A stretch of DNA of 64,000 nucleotides from Flavobacterium acetivorans (GCF_020911885.1 NZ_CP087132.1:3286001-3350000); one strand, 5' to 3'; counted from the stretch's first letter, positions 1-9,787 are shown. A program made the numbers and translations. The notes: a model not told the origin generated them from the sequence alone.

Positions 1-34
1 CGAAACCGTTTATTCCTAATTTTACTTTTGACAT
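1..34 (-). CDS. gapA: Glyceraldehyde-3-phosphate dehydrogenase, N-terminal fragment (cut by window edge)
   Basis: The reverse strand begins ATG at 34 and reads MSKVKLGINGF before the window ends. This is the typical start of the NAD-binding Rossmann fold of type I GAPDH. The gene follows pfkA on the same strand after about 80 bases, so the two glycolytic genes probably form one transcription unit. Only 11 residues are visible; the call rests on this N-terminal motif and the pfkA neighbour. Confidence 0.8.
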   Translation of the reverse strand, partial: MSKVKLGINGF

Positions 35-116
35 TTTACTTTAATTTTTGTTTATTTTCCTTTTCTATTTAACTTATTTAAAGTCTAATTTCCTCACAAT
101 AAACTTCAATATTTTC

Positions 117-1103
117 TTATGTTGACATGATATCCGAAACTCTCAATAGTTCCCTGTCAATCTCTGATTTGCCTTTAATGGCTTGCTCCAATGGAGTCAG
201 ATTTACTTTGTCATTTTGTAAACCCACCATATAATTTGATTTTCCTTCCAATAAAGATTCGACTGCTTTTACGCCCAATCTACTGGCCAAAACCCTGTCA
301 AAACAAGAAGGTGAACCACCGCGTTGCATATGACCTAAAACCGATACTCTCACATCGTATTCCGGTAAATTAGCTTCTACGTAATCTTTTAATTCAAATA
401 CGTTTTTACCTATTTTGTCTCCTTCGGCAATTACAACAATACTGGATGATTTTCCAGATGCTTTACTTTTTTGTAAAGATTCCAACAATCTGTCCAATCC
501 TAAATTTTCCTCTGGTATAAGAATTTCCTCTGCTCCTGCTCCAATACCGGCATTTAGAGCAATGTGACCTGCATCTCTTCCCATAACTTCCACAAAAAAT
601 AGTCGGTTATGTGAACTTGCCGTATCTCTAATTTTATCGATTACATCAACCACTGTATTTAACGCCGTATCATAACCAAGAGTATGACTTGTACCGTAGA
701 TATCATTGTCAATTGTTCCTGGAATTCCCATTATTGGAAAATCAAATTCAGAGTTAAAAAGCAGTCCTCCGGTAAATGTTCCGTCTCCGCCAATAACTAC
801 TAAGGCATCAATTCCTGCTTTAAGAAGATTCTCATGTGCTTTTATTCTGCCTTCTGAAGTTTTAAAATCAAGAGAACGTGCTGATTTAAGAACAGTTCCT
901 CCTTTATTAACAATATTATTAACGCTACGAGGTCCCATTTCCTTGAAGTCTCCTTCAATCATACCTTGATAACCTCTATAAATTCCGATGCATTCTATAT
1001 TATGATAAGCGCAAGTTCGAACAACTGATCGAATAGCAGCATTCATCCCAGGAGAATCTCCTCCGGATGTCAGAACACCTATTTTTTTTATTGTTTTTTG
1101 CAT
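117..1103 (-). CDS. pfkA: ATP-dependent 6-phosphofructokinase
   Basis: This 328-residue protein has the normal length of bacterial PfkA, which phosphorylates fructose 6-phosphate with ATP at the committed step of glycolysis in the cytoplasm. Visible motifs are the ATP-binding GGDSPGMN loop at residues 14-21, GGDGT at 105-109 and the catalytic PGTIDND stretch at 128-134, with Asp132 as the expected base. The effector-site and substrate region with GHMQRGG is present near residue 257. The ATG at 1103 is preceded by a TATGTTTG -7 element on the minus strand. gapA follows directly downstream. Nothing looks broken. Confidence 0.96.
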   Translation of the reverse strand: MQKTIKKIGVLTSGGDSPGMNAAIRSVVRTCAYHNIECIGIYRGYQGMIEGDFKEMGPRSVNNIVNKGGTVLKSARSLDFKTSEGRIKAHENLLKAGIDALVVIGGDGTFTGGLLFNSEFDFPIMGIPGTIDNDIYGTSHTLGYDTALNTVVDVIDKIRDTASSHNRLFFVEVMGRDAGHIALNAGIGAGAEEILIPEENLGLDRLLESLQKSKASGKSSSIVVIAEGDKIGKNVFELKDYVEANLPEYDVRVSVLGHMQRGGSPSCFDRVLASRLGVKAVESLLEGKSNYMVGLQNDKVNLTPLEQAIKGKSEIDRELLRVSDIMST

Positions 1104-1130
1104 TATTTAAGTATTAAAGTGTAAAACTAG

Positions 1131-1138
1131 CAAACATA
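1131..1138 (-). promoter_or_regulatory. Probable -7 promoter element for pfkA
   Basis: The minus strand reads TATGTTTG, matching the Bacteroidota -7 consensus TAnnTTTG, 28 bases before the pfkA start. No good TTG -33 element sits at the usual distance, so the assignment is tentative. Confidence 0.4.
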
Positions 1139-1500
1139 ATACAGTTATGATGCTATGTTTTCAGTAAATTAATAAGCTATCTCAAATTCAAACGTTTTCG
1201 TTGATAAGTTTATTTCAAATTAAAAAAACGAACTAGGATTCAGTTGGTTAATTCCAAAAAAAGGGATGCCAAAACTGTCCACATTTTAGATCTTATAAAG
1301 TTAAAAACCCGCTTTTTGACTAGCAACAATAAACTATTTTGAAAAACGAATTACCAGGAATTACATAAAGAAAGAAAAACATTCAAAGTCACCACTTATA
1401 ATGATTTTAAAATAATTTGTAGCCCCAAAAAGACTAACTATTCAGGTCAATTAAAGTAAAATCCAGAAACCAAATTACATTAAAAAGAAGGAAACTAATA
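1139..1500. other. Noncoding spacer between pfkA promoter and tamB end
   Basis: About 360 AT-rich bases with no convincing reading frame, RNA gene or strong hairpin. tamB ends at its right edge on the same strand as pfkA, and I found no clear intrinsic terminator for tamB here. Confidence 0.5.
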
Positions 1501-4500
1501 TCAATCCTCTTTCCTAATTACAGCCTCTTTATTCTCTATTTTTTTTTCTTTTTTAGGACTCTTTGGCTTGGTAAAATTGATATATTCAGGAGCCAAATTA
1601 GAATCTTGAAATTGATCCGTAATTATATTTTCTTTGCCTAGCTGATGTTTCTTGAAAATTTTATTGATCAATTCTTTGAAAGTATCAAAATCGACCTCAT
1701 AAGAGACTCCTACCCCTTGTGTATAGCCAATACCTTGTCCCACATAATTAATATCATTCTCCCTATTAAACAAGCGCAAATTCATTGTCCCATCCTCATT
1801 TACTCTATACAGCACTTCTAAATCTCCAACAATAGCAGATTCATTGATTCCTCCAAATGGAACCCCCACTTTTCCGTTTATGGTAATTCTTTCATTCACT
1901 TTTGAAGAAATGGTCGCTACAAATCTACCGTCAGTTTCTTTTCCAATTCTTCTATCGGCCGATATATAATTTAGTCCGACTTTGAATTTTTCATCTTCAG
2001 ATTTTATGATCCCTCCCAACAAACTGGATGCAGTTTCAAATAAACTTCCTGAAAAATCAGATTGACTCACTCCTTCCGGACTCAAGAAACCACCTGACGA
2101 CAATAGATACAAAGCCTGAGTTTGTCTCACGTCCTTATCATTCAATTTATATTGAATCTCTGATTTCAATACATTACTCACCGTTGGGAATTCAATGTTA
2201 AAATCGGGTTCAGGACTCGCTAAATCCCCTCGAATACCAATCACAACATCAACCGGAACTTTTCTGTTAAAAGAAGAATTTTCCAACAATACAGATGGAT
2301 TTGCAATCGTTTTATATACTGCTTTAAGATTCAAAACCGCTTTCATAGGATCGCCAAACCATTCAATTGAACCGCCTTTTTCTACCAAGAACTTCTTATC
2401 AATTAATCCTCCATATTTAAAATTATAAGAACCTTCATAAGCCTGAAAATTCCCCCACATGTTAAATCTTCCCAAGGTATTGATCTTAAACAACAAAGTA
2501 CCATATCCTTTACCTTTCAATCCATGCCCTGAACTGCGGTCAAAAATCACTTCCACTTCGGCATCAGGAGTAATATCCAAATCAAATTCCAACTCAAGTC
2601 CTTTATATTTTCGGGAATTTTCAACAATTCCTTTTTCAATATTATACTTTTCTTTTGCAGTCAAAAAATGAATAAAACTATTCTCACTCACACTTTCGGC
2701 GTCATTTATAGGAATTTTGAGAGTGGTACCTTTTTCTGATTGCGCTTCAACTTTAATAAACAAACCATTGGTTGGCCCTTTTATAGATGCCTCTCCGTTT
2801 ATAAATGCGGTACCATAATAGGCCGCATCTTCATGATCTTGTGTATTCAAAGCAAGTAATTTCTTTGAATTTATGGTTAAATCCAACTTCCAGTCCGAAA
2901 AAACATCATGTTCAATACTTCCTTCCAAAGAACCTTTGGTATTGAACTTAGTATCTGTCAGGACATTGTTTCTAAATAAAAACTTCTGCTCGGTCAAATC
3001 AACAACAGATCGATCATTTAATTCATAATCCACATTCAAATACGGAATAGTCATTCCTGTTTTTTCCAAGTAAAGTCGCCCATTAATCTTAGGTTTCTTT
3101 ACATTTCCGCCTACGCTGGCATTTCCTGAAACATAGCCTCTAATATTGGAAAGCACATCTCCTCCTAAAGAACCCAAAACTCCCAAATTGAACTTATCAA
3201 ATTTTAAATTCATATCAAGAACTGCTTCCCTATTGACGATTTCAAAGTTTCCGTCAGCTCTGAAGGATTCCAGATTTTCATTTTCCAATAAAGAGTTAAT
3301 GGTGAATTTTTCAAGATTTTGATCGCCCTCAATTCCAAATTTAAGCACACCAAGATCCGTTTTATTAATGTTCAATTGATCAATTGTCAATGAAGCTGTT
3401 GGTTTATAAACCGCGTTATTTTGTTTAAAATTGACTTCTCCATTTATGTTTCCACGGAAGACAAATTGATCGTCAGCCGGTGTAATTTTAAACAGATCCA
3501 CATCTTTAAAACTCAATTTCAAATCCTTATTAGAAATATCTTTTATATCGCCTTTAAGGGTAATCGCTTGGTTTTCATGAGATAATATTATATCATCAAT
3601 TTTAAAATTCTTAAATGATTTATCAAAAACAATTTGGTTATTGGGCGTATCTTTTTCATTCAAAAACCACAAATAATCCTTGAATTTCATCTCAGATTTA
3701 CTAATCCCCACAACATTATTATTATCCTTATTAATGGTGTGGTATAAATTCAGATTGAAATAATCTTGTCCTTTAGAACCGCCTTTAAATTCAGACCTAA
3801 AAAACAAAGTATCCTTCATTGTCACGTTTATCAAACTAAAATCCCGAACCTTATAATATTTAGTTTTAATGCTGTCCAATTCTACATAAGCATTGTAAAG
3901 TGGGTTTTTATTGTCTATTGCAACCCTTATATTATCAAAAATATTTTTAGCTGCCACGATTTGTGGAGAGTTAAAATTAAGCTTAAACTCCTGGATATCC
4001 GATTTGATATTCCCCTTGACAACAGTATTGGACCCAATGGAAATCTCAGGATAAAAAAGCTCTATTATTTTACTGTAAATTGTAAAATTGAACTTCAAAA
4101 ACTGTCCTTTATTTACCTTTTCCGGTTTAAAATTGGTATATAAACTTCCCAAAGAGTTCTTTGTTAATTTGACCAACTGATTAAACTGATATTTTCCCAC
4201 TATTTCGCCTTCAATAATATCAGGAGAATTTATCGTAATGGTCCGTACTTTCTCCTTATCAAAGCTAGAATTGATATTGAAATCATCAAAACTGTAGGTA
4301 TCTTTCTTATTTTGATAGGAAGTTTTCTGAATGTAAATATTCCCTTGAAGATCTTCAATTGTTTTTCCGGCAACCTGCACGATAATATCTCCTTTAAAAA
4401 GGGAAACACTATCCTTAATAAAATTCAGCTTATGTAAATCGGCATTCTCAACATTGATGTGAAAATCATACTTGTTATCTTTCCTGTTTAAATCTACTAA

Positions 4501-5934
4501 ACCGTCAAAATTCATCGTAAGATTAGGATCTTTTACAGCAATTTGTCCTTTATAGTTTGGTGCTTTAAAATTACCGTCAACCGTTATATTATTATAAGTA
4601 TAATTATTATAATTTATTTTAGAAACCGCTCCTTTTAAAGCCGTATTAAGATACTTTTCTGTAAACCCTTTTCCGTCTACATCAACATTCAGACTTATTT
4701 TACCCAAATCCTTGCGATCCAATAAAGTTCCAAGGTCAAAATCCTCCATGACAACATTCCCTACATAAGAAGCTTTGTCAATAAAATCAATGTTTCTCAT
4801 GCTCAAAATTGATTGCGCATTACCCAAATCAGTTAAGATAGAGAAATCTGCATCTAGCGAAGTGGCACTCACCTGAGAGTTCCCCATAATGGTAAACACG
4901 CCTAATTTTTTGAGCTCAGCGGGTAACTTTTTCCCTAAAACATTAGGTAGTATTGAAGCGAGATTATCATAACTGGACACTATTTTATTAAAATTTCCGT
5001 CCATGAAAAAATATTGATCTTTTTTTCCAAAAAGATTTTTAAATTTTATCGTACCCTTAATTTGGGAATTATTAGAATCAACTAATTTTAAATCGGATAA
5101 TCTTAAATCGTTTAGCGTCCCTTTTATATTTGATTTGATATCAAAATGCAAGTTCCTGCCTAGTTCCTTATAAAAATATCGAATATCATTGGAAGCCAGC
5201 GAAGCCGATTGTAGATTTACATCAAACTGAACTTTATTGTTAAAATCTAAAAAATCCTCAATTTTATAATTTAAAAAAACATTTCCTTTTAATTTTGATT
5301 CTTTGGTTTCTAAATCAAGATTTTCCAGTCTTATACTCTTTTTTGTATAACTAAAATTAGAACTCAATTTAGCAACATACACTCCACGATGATCCAGAAA
5401 AGACATCTTATCAATTTTAGTAGATACATCAGGCCCGTGAAGCTTAAATTTACTCAAAGTTACTTTAAGCTTAGTAAAGTCGACATCTTTTGGGATTTCA
5501 CGATTTTCATCGACCAAAATAAAATGGCTGTTTTTTATAAATGCCTTATCTGCCGTCAGTAAAAAAGGTTTGCCCGAGGATGGCTTACCACTATCAAAAG
5601 CATTAATAAATACATCAATATTGGTCAATTTTTCATTCTTATACGTTTTTATACTAAACAGCAATCCATTTAGTTCAATATCGCTAAAAATTAAATCTCC
5701 ATCCAGTACTTTCTTAACATCTAAAATATTGGTCTTAACCAGATTCGAATAAATCAAAGTATCTTTGTGATGGTCTAAAATCAGTACTTTTTTTAATTTG
5801 ACACCACCAAAAACGGAAACTCTGGCGCCTTCAACAGAAATATTAACTCCAAAGTCCTTATTGAGGCTATTGGTAAAATACTGCGCTACTTTTGTCTGGA
5901 CAAAAGGCAAAGATAAAATAATACCGAGCACCAA
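1501..5934 (-). CDS. tamB: TamB-like translocation/assembly module protein (AsmA/TamB family)
   Basis: This very long, beta-rich protein (1477 residues from a TTG at 5934) matches the TamB family, inner-membrane-anchored periplasmic proteins that bridge the envelope and help outer-membrane protein insertion or lipid transport. The conserved TamB C-terminal domain lies at roughly residues 1030-1430, followed by a Lys/Glu-rich tail. The frame stays open upstream to about 6054 and there encodes a hydrophobic helix (IAFRSVIGIILFLLVLGIIL) preceded by basic residues, clearly the N-terminal membrane anchor. That upstream stretch has no ATG, GTG or TTG, so the true start may be a rare ATT near 6021 or the sequence may hold an error. 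Divergent from tsaD. Family call is firm; the start is uncertain. Confidence 0.88.
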   Translation of the reverse strand: MVLGIILSLPFVQTKVAQYFTNSLNKDFGVNISVEGARVSVFGGVKLKKVLILDHHKDTLIYSNLVKTNILDVKKVLDGDLIFSDIELNGLLFSIKTYKNEKLTNIDVFINAFDSGKPSSGKPFLLTADKAFIKNSHFILVDENREIPKDVDFTKLKVTLSKFKLHGPDVSTKIDKMSFLDHRGVYVAKLSSNFSYTKKSIRLENLDLETKESKLKGNVFLNYKIEDFLDFNNKVQFDVNLQSASLASNDIRYFYKELGRNLHFDIKSNIKGTLNDLRLSDLKLVDSNNSQIKGTIKFKNLFGKKDQYFFMDGNFNKIVSSYDNLASILPNVLGKKLPAELKKLGVFTIMGNSQVSATSLDADFSILTDLGNAQSILSMRNIDFIDKASYVGNVVMEDFDLGTLLDRKDLGKISLNVDVDGKGFTEKYLNTALKGAVSKINYNNYTYNNITVDGNFKAPNYKGQIAVKDPNLTMNFDGLVDLNRKDNKYDFHINVENADLHKLNFIKDSVSLFKGDIIVQVAGKTIEDLQGNIYIQKTSYQNKKDTYSFDDFNINSSFDKEKVRTITINSPDIIEGEIVGKYQFNQLVKLTKNSLGSLYTNFKPEKVNKGQFLKFNFTIYSKIIELFYPEISIGSNTVVKGNIKSDIQEFKLNFNSPQIVAAKNIFDNIRVAIDNKNPLYNAYVELDSIKTKYYKVRDFSLINVTMKDTLFFRSEFKGGSKGQDYFNLNLYHTINKDNNNVVGISKSEMKFKDYLWFLNEKDTPNNQIVFDKSFKNFKIDDIILSHENQAITLKGDIKDISNKDLKLSFKDVDLFKITPADDQFVFRGNINGEVNFKQNNAVYKPTASLTIDQLNINKTDLGVLKFGIEGDQNLEKFTINSLLENENLESFRADGNFEIVNREAVLDMNLKFDKFNLGVLGSLGGDVLSNIRGYVSGNASVGGNVKKPKINGRLYLEKTGMTIPYLNVDYELNDRSVVDLTEQKFLFRNNVLTDTKFNTKGSLEGSIEHDVFSDWKLDLTINSKKLLALNTQDHEDAAYYGTAFINGEASIKGPTNGLFIKVEAQSEKGTTLKIPINDAESVSENSFIHFLTAKEKYNIEKGIVENSRKYKGLELEFDLDITPDAEVEVIFDRSSGHGLKGKGYGTLLFKINTLGRFNMWGNFQAYEGSYNFKYGGLIDKKFLVEKGGSIEWFGDPMKAVLNLKAVYKTIANPSVLLENSSFNRKVPVDVVIGIRGDLASPEPDFNIEFPTVSNVLKSEIQYKLNDKDVRQTQALYLLSSGGFLSPEGVSQSDFSGSLFETASSLLGGIIKSEDEKFKVGLNYISADRRIGKETDGRFVATISSKVNERITINGKVGVPFGGINESAIVGDLEVLYRVNEDGTMNLRLFNRENDINYVGQGIGYTQGVGVSYEVDFDTFKELINKIFKKHQLGKENIITDQFQDSNLAPEYINFTKPKSPKKEKKIENKEAVIRKED

Positions 5935-6066
5935 TAAAAAGAGGATTATCCCGATTACTGAACGAAAAGCTATTTTTTTGATATTTTTGATACCTATTCT
6001 TGTTTTATTTTTTCCTAAAATACTATTTTGCCCAAGGAAAGAGCGGCACCTTTGCTAAAAATTCTT

Positions 6067-6074
6067 TAATTTTG
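6067..6074 (+). promoter_or_regulatory. Probable -7 element for the tsaD operon
   Basis: TAATTTTG matches TAnnTTTG, about 70 bases before tsaD. A TTTG lies upstream at 6051-6054, but its 12-base spacer is shorter than usual. The site lies next to the divergent tamB promoter. Confidence 0.35.
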
Positions 6075-6083
6075 GCTGCACCG

Positions 6084-6118
6084 CAAATTTAAACAAATTA
6101 AAATTTCGGTCTGTCAAA
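6084..6118 (-). promoter_or_regulatory. Candidate promoter for tamB
   Basis: On the minus strand, TTTG (6115-6118), a 23-base spacer and TAAATTTG (6084-6091) fit the Bacteroidota promoter form. Transcription would start near 6077, upstream of the open tamB frame, which supports a start well before the TTG at 5934. Confidence 0.5.
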
Positions 6119-6143
6119 TATAATTCAAAATTAGTGCCTTTTT

Positions 6144-7166
6144 ATGCAAAATCCAGAGGTTTTTATTCTTGCAATCGAAAGTTCTTGTGATGACACAGCA
6201 GCAGCGGTTTTACATAACGACAAAGTGCTGTCAAATGTTGTTGCAAATCAGTTAATTCATACCCAATATGGAGGTGTAGTTCCGGAGCTTGCTTCGCGCG
6301 CCCATCAGCAAAACATAGTGCCGGTTATTGATGCCGCGCTTCGTAAAGCAAATATCAATAAAGAGCAATTGTCCGCAATCGCATTTACCCAAGGTCCCGG
6401 ACTGATGGGCTCGCTTCTTGTAGGAAGTTCTTTTGCTAAGTCAATGGCTTTGGCACTTGGAATCCCATTAATTGCTGTCAACCACATGCATGCTCATATT
6501 TTGGCCCATTTTATAGATGAAGAAGGTTTTGAAAAGCCTGATTTCCCTTTTTTGGCACTAACCATTAGCGGCGGACATACTCAAATTGTAAAAGTGAATA
6601 ACTTTTTTGACATGACCATCATTGGAGAAACAACCGATGATGCGGTGGGCGAAGCCTTCGATAAAAGTGCCAAAATACTCGGACTTCCCTATCCCGGCGG
6701 ACCTTTAGTGGATAAAAACGCCCAACTAGGAAATCCTAAGGCTTTTGTTTTTACCAAACCAAAAGTTCCCGGATTGGATTTTAGCTTTTCGGGTTTAAAA
6801 ACGGCTATTTTATATTTTATTCAAAAGAAAAAAATAGAAAACCCTAATTTCATTGACGAAAACATAAATGACATTTGCGCTTCTATTCAATATACGATTA
6901 TCGAAATCTTAATGGATAAGCTAAAGCTGGCCGTAAAAGAAACTGGAATCAAACAAATCGCCATTGGCGGAGGCGTTTCTGCCAATTCCGGAATAAGAAA
7001 AACGCTAAAAGAAGCCGAACAAAAATACGGCTGGAAAACATTTGTTCCAAAATTTGAATACACTACCGATAATGCTGCAATGATAGGAATTGTAGGTTAT
7101 CAAAAATATTTATCCCAAAATTTCGAAACCGCAGCAGTGGTTTCAAAAGCAAGAATACAATTTTAA
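6144..7166 (+). CDS. tsaD: tRNA N6-adenosine threonylcarbamoyltransferase TsaD
   Basis: TsaD (Kae1/OSGEP) transfers the threonylcarbamoyl group from TC-AMP to A37 of ANN-decoding tRNAs in the cytoplasm, working with TsaB and TsaE. At 340 residues it has the usual length. It shows the N-terminal ASKHA-type phosphate loop IESSCDDT (residues 11-18), the metal-binding HxxxH within NHMHAHI (His114 and His118), and glycine-rich nucleotide-binding stretches such as ISGGHTQ and GGGVSANSG. It starts a probable operon, with rsmE beginning 3 bases after its stop. Confidence 0.97.
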   Translation: MQNPEVFILAIESSCDDTAAAVLHNDKVLSNVVANQLIHTQYGGVVPELASRAHQQNIVPVIDAALRKANINKEQLSAIAFTQGPGLMGSLLVGSSFAKSMALALGIPLIAVNHMHAHILAHFIDEEGFEKPDFPFLALTISGGHTQIVKVNNFFDMTIIGETTDDAVGEAFDKSAKILGLPYPGGPLVDKNAQLGNPKAFVFTKPKVPGLDFSFSGLKTAILYFIQKKKIENPNFIDENINDICASIQYTIIEILMDKLKLAVKETGIKQIAIGGGVSANSGIRKTLKEAEQKYGWKTFVPKFEYTTDNAAMIGIVGYQKYLSQNFETAAVVSKARIQF

Positions 7167-7169
7167 ACT

Positions 7170-7877
7170 ATGCAATTATTTTACAACCCTGACATAAACG
7201 AAACCACGGATAGCTTTTCTTTTGACAAAGAAGAAAGCAGACACATCATAAAAGTACTGCGCAAAAAAGATTCCGATATTTTATTTGTCACCAATGGTCT
7301 TGGTTATTTATTCAAAACAGAAATTACCTTAGCTTCAGACAATAAGTGTACTGTTCAGATTATTTCTTTCGAAAAAAAGGATTCTTCTAATTATCATCTG
7401 CATCTTGCTGTCGCTCCCACAAAAATGAACGACCGCTATGAATGGTTTTTAGAAAAAGCGACTGAAATTGGTATTCATGAAATAACACCCATTATTTGTG
7501 ACCATTCTGAACGAAAAGTCATCAATAAAGACCGTTTTGAAAAAATCATTTTATCGGCAATGAAGCAATCTAATGAGTTGTTTCTTCCTAAATTGAACGA
7601 AGCCATTACCTATAAAGAGTTTGTAAAACTGGAAATAGGGGGATTGAAATTGATCGCCCATTGTGAAGAGACCGACAAAAAAACACTGAAATCCGTTTTA
7701 AAACCACATGAAAATATTACTATATTAATTGGTCCAGAAGGCGATTTCTCCGAAAATGAAATTGCATTGGCCCTAGAAAATCAATTTACTCCCGTTTCAT
7801 TAGGAAATACACGCCTAAGAACTGAAACTGCGGCCGTTGTAGCCTGTCATAGTGTTGTTTTTGTTAATGAACACTAA
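7170..7877 (+). CDS. rsmE: 16S rRNA (uracil1498-N3)-methyltransferase RsmE
   Basis: RsmE methylates U1498 of 16S rRNA. The 235-residue protein has the family's layout: an N-terminal PUA-like RNA-binding domain with SRHIIKVLRKK (about 22-33), then a SPOUT methyltransferase domain whose trefoil knot includes ILIGPEGDFSENE and LGNTRLRTETA near the C-terminus. It follows tsaD after 3 bases and precedes a DUF4159 gene after 14 bases, so the three are probably cotranscribed. Nothing unusual is seen. Confidence 0.96.
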   Translation: MQLFYNPDINETTDSFSFDKEESRHIIKVLRKKDSDILFVTNGLGYLFKTEITLASDNKCTVQIISFEKKDSSNYHLHLAVAPTKMNDRYEWFLEKATEIGIHEITPIICDHSERKVINKDRFEKIILSAMKQSNELFLPKLNEAITYKEFVKLEIGGLKLIAHCEETDKKTLKSVLKPHENITILIGPEGDFSENEIALALENQFTPVSLGNTRLRTETAAVVACHSVVFVNEH

Positions 7878-7891
7878 TACTTTTTAAAAAT

Positions 7892-8530
7892 ATGCAAAGG
7901 ATGTATTTGGTTTTGCTTTTAATTTCAATTGGGACTTATTCCCAAGAAATTGCCTTGGTTAAATACAGCGGAGGTGGTGATTGGTATGCTAACCCTACCG
8001 CTTTGCCCAATTTAGTCAAATATTGTAATGCTAATATCAATACCAAAATAAACACAAAAGCCGCCACGGTAGAACCTAGCAGTCCTGATTTGTTCTCCTA
8101 CCCTTTTATACACCTGACTGGGCATGGCAATGTAGCCTTTACTGATTCTGATGTCAACAATCTGAAAAACTACCTAAACTCAGGTGGTTTTTTGCATATT
8201 GATGATAATTACGGAATGGATCAATACATCCGAAAAGAAATAAAAAAAATATTCCCCAATACTAATTTAATCGAAATTCCCGCCAATCATCCCCTTTTCC
8301 AAAAACCTTTTCTCTTTTCCAATGGATTACCAAAAATTCATGAACATGATGGAAAGCGACCACAAGCTTTTGGGATTTTCGTAGAAAACCGACTTGTTTT
8401 ATTGTATACCTTCGAATGTGATCTGGGCGATGGTTGGGAAGATCCAGAAGTTCATAATGACCCAATTTCTATCCGTGAAAAAGCGCTAAAAATGGGCGCT
8501 AATATTTTGAATTACGTGTTCAATAACTAA
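7892..8530 (+). CDS. DUF4159 domain-containing secreted protein
   Basis: A 212-residue protein starting with a short signal peptide ending near SIGTYSQ, followed by a DUF4159 domain (about 20-210). Key stretches are KYSGGGDWYANPT, a glycine-rich FIHLTGHGN and LNSGGFLHIDDNYG, typical of this class I glutamine-amidotransferase-like fold. The domain is common in Bacteroidota next to rsmE, but its biochemical role is not established and I do not assign one. The location is inferred to be periplasmic. It ends the tsaD-rsmE transcription unit. Confidence 0.85.
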   Translation: MQRMYLVLLLISIGTYSQEIALVKYSGGGDWYANPTALPNLVKYCNANINTKINTKAATVEPSSPDLFSYPFIHLTGHGNVAFTDSDVNNLKNYLNSGGFLHIDDNYGMDQYIRKEIKKIFPNTNLIEIPANHPLFQKPFLFSNGLPKIHEHDGKRPQAFGIFVENRLVLLYTFECDLGDGWEDPEVHNDPISIREKALKMGANILNYVFNN

Positions 8531-8746
8531 AACAGTACTCTATACTCTGGTTATATTTAATCAACGAGTTGCATGAGCTACTTAAGTCAAGAAAGTATCC
8601 TAATAGCCACACGCCAACTATTTCTTCGTAAGAATTAATTTTCAAACAAACCAATAATCTTTTTCACAAACATCTCAAAAAGCCAGCAAAATAGGCCTTC
8701 TTAATTTTTTGTTAAAATATTTTAGTAAAATATTTTTCATATTTAA

Positions 8747-8754
8747 TAATTTTG
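8747..8754 (+). promoter_or_regulatory. Candidate -7 element for the metalloprotease gene
   Basis: TAATTTTG matches TAnnTTTG, 61 bases before the 8816 start, in an extremely AT-rich stretch. No clear -33 TTG is correctly spaced. The rest of the 8531-8815 spacer shows nothing else I can support. Confidence 0.3.
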
Positions 8755-8815
8755 TTATAAAATTGCGTCATTAACAACCAAATCACATTTTTTTTAACAA
8801 AACCAATTATTTATT

Positions 8816-9766
8816 ATGAAAAAATTACTTTTATCGGCAGTAGCATTGATGTTGCTTTTTTCTTGTCAAAATGACCCAAAAGAGACCACTGATGCACAAA
8901 CAAATGCAATTGCTCACAGAGGTTGCGCCTCTCAAGAAGTACTGGAAGCCCAATTAGCCGCCGATCCTACACTGGCAATTAGAATGAATGAAATTGAGGC
9001 CTTCACACAAAAAGCAATCCTAAGCGGTCGTTTAGTTAATGGAAAGATTGAAATTCCAGTTGTAGTAAATGTTCTTTATAAAACAGCTGCCGAAAACATC
9101 TCGGATTCACAAATCCAATCTCAAATTGATGTTTTAAACCAAGATTTCAATGCAACAAACTCTGATTTCAATGATGTACCAACTTTATTTTCAGGAGTAA
9201 AAGCAAATGTAGGTATTACATTTGTCTTAGAAACCATAAAAAGAAAAGCTACGACCAAAACTTCTTGGGGAACTAGAGACGCCATGAAAAAGACAAAACA
9301 AGGAGGTCTAGATCCTACTTCACCTACAACAAAATTAAACATATGGGCTTGTACTATTGGTGGAGGAATTTTAGGTTATGCTCAATTTCCTGGTGGAAGT
9401 AGCGCTACAGATGGAGTGGTAATTGATTCAAAATATTTTGGATTAGCCGGTTCTGGAAGCTATCCGTACAATTTAGGAAGAACTGCTACGCATGAAGTAG
9501 GTCACTGGATGAACTTACGCCACATTTGGGGTGATGCCACTTGTGGAAGCGATCAAGTTGCTGACACTCCTACTCACAACACGGCTAATTATGGTGTTCC
9601 AGCTTATCCTCATTATAGCACTTGCACAGGAACTCCTGTAGAAATGACTATGAATTATATGGATTATACAGACGATAGAGGAATGTACATGTTCTCTAAC
9701 GGACAAAAATCAAGAATGGAAGCGATATTCGTTGCTGGCGGAGCAAGAGCTTCTTTCGGCATCTAA
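8816..9766 (+). CDS. M43-family (pappalysin/cytophagalysin-like) zinc metalloprotease lipoprotein
   Basis: This 316-residue protein has a lipoprotein signal peptide with lipobox LLFSC (Cys17). The zinc-binding motif HEVGHWMNLRH gives His226, Glu227, His230 and His236, and a Met-turn MNYMDY begins near residue 279; both are diagnostic of M43 metzincins such as cytophagalysin. It is probably an envelope-tethered secreted endopeptidase; its substrate is unknown. Many flavobacterial relatives carry a type IX secretion C-terminal domain, but this one ends soon after the catalytic domain. It is monocistronic, with a strong terminator directly after it. Confidence 0.92.
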   Translation: MKKLLLSAVALMLLFSCQNDPKETTDAQTNAIAHRGCASQEVLEAQLAADPTLAIRMNEIEAFTQKAILSGRLVNGKIEIPVVVNVLYKTAAENISDSQIQSQIDVLNQDFNATNSDFNDVPTLFSGVKANVGITFVLETIKRKATTKTSWGTRDAMKKTKQGGLDPTSPTTKLNIWACTIGGGILGYAQFPGGSSATDGVVIDSKYFGLAGSGSYPYNLGRTATHEVGHWMNLRHIWGDATCGSDQVADTPTHNTANYGVPAYPHYSTCTGTPVEMTMNYMDYTDDRGMYMFSNGQKSRMEAIFVAGGARASFGI

Positions 9767-9787
9767 CTTTTTGCTATTTTAGATTTT

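Noticed and set aside
3766..4143. 125-codon plus-strand frame inside tamB
   Set aside because: It is an antisense shadow of a well-conserved coding region, with no promoter and a biased composition.
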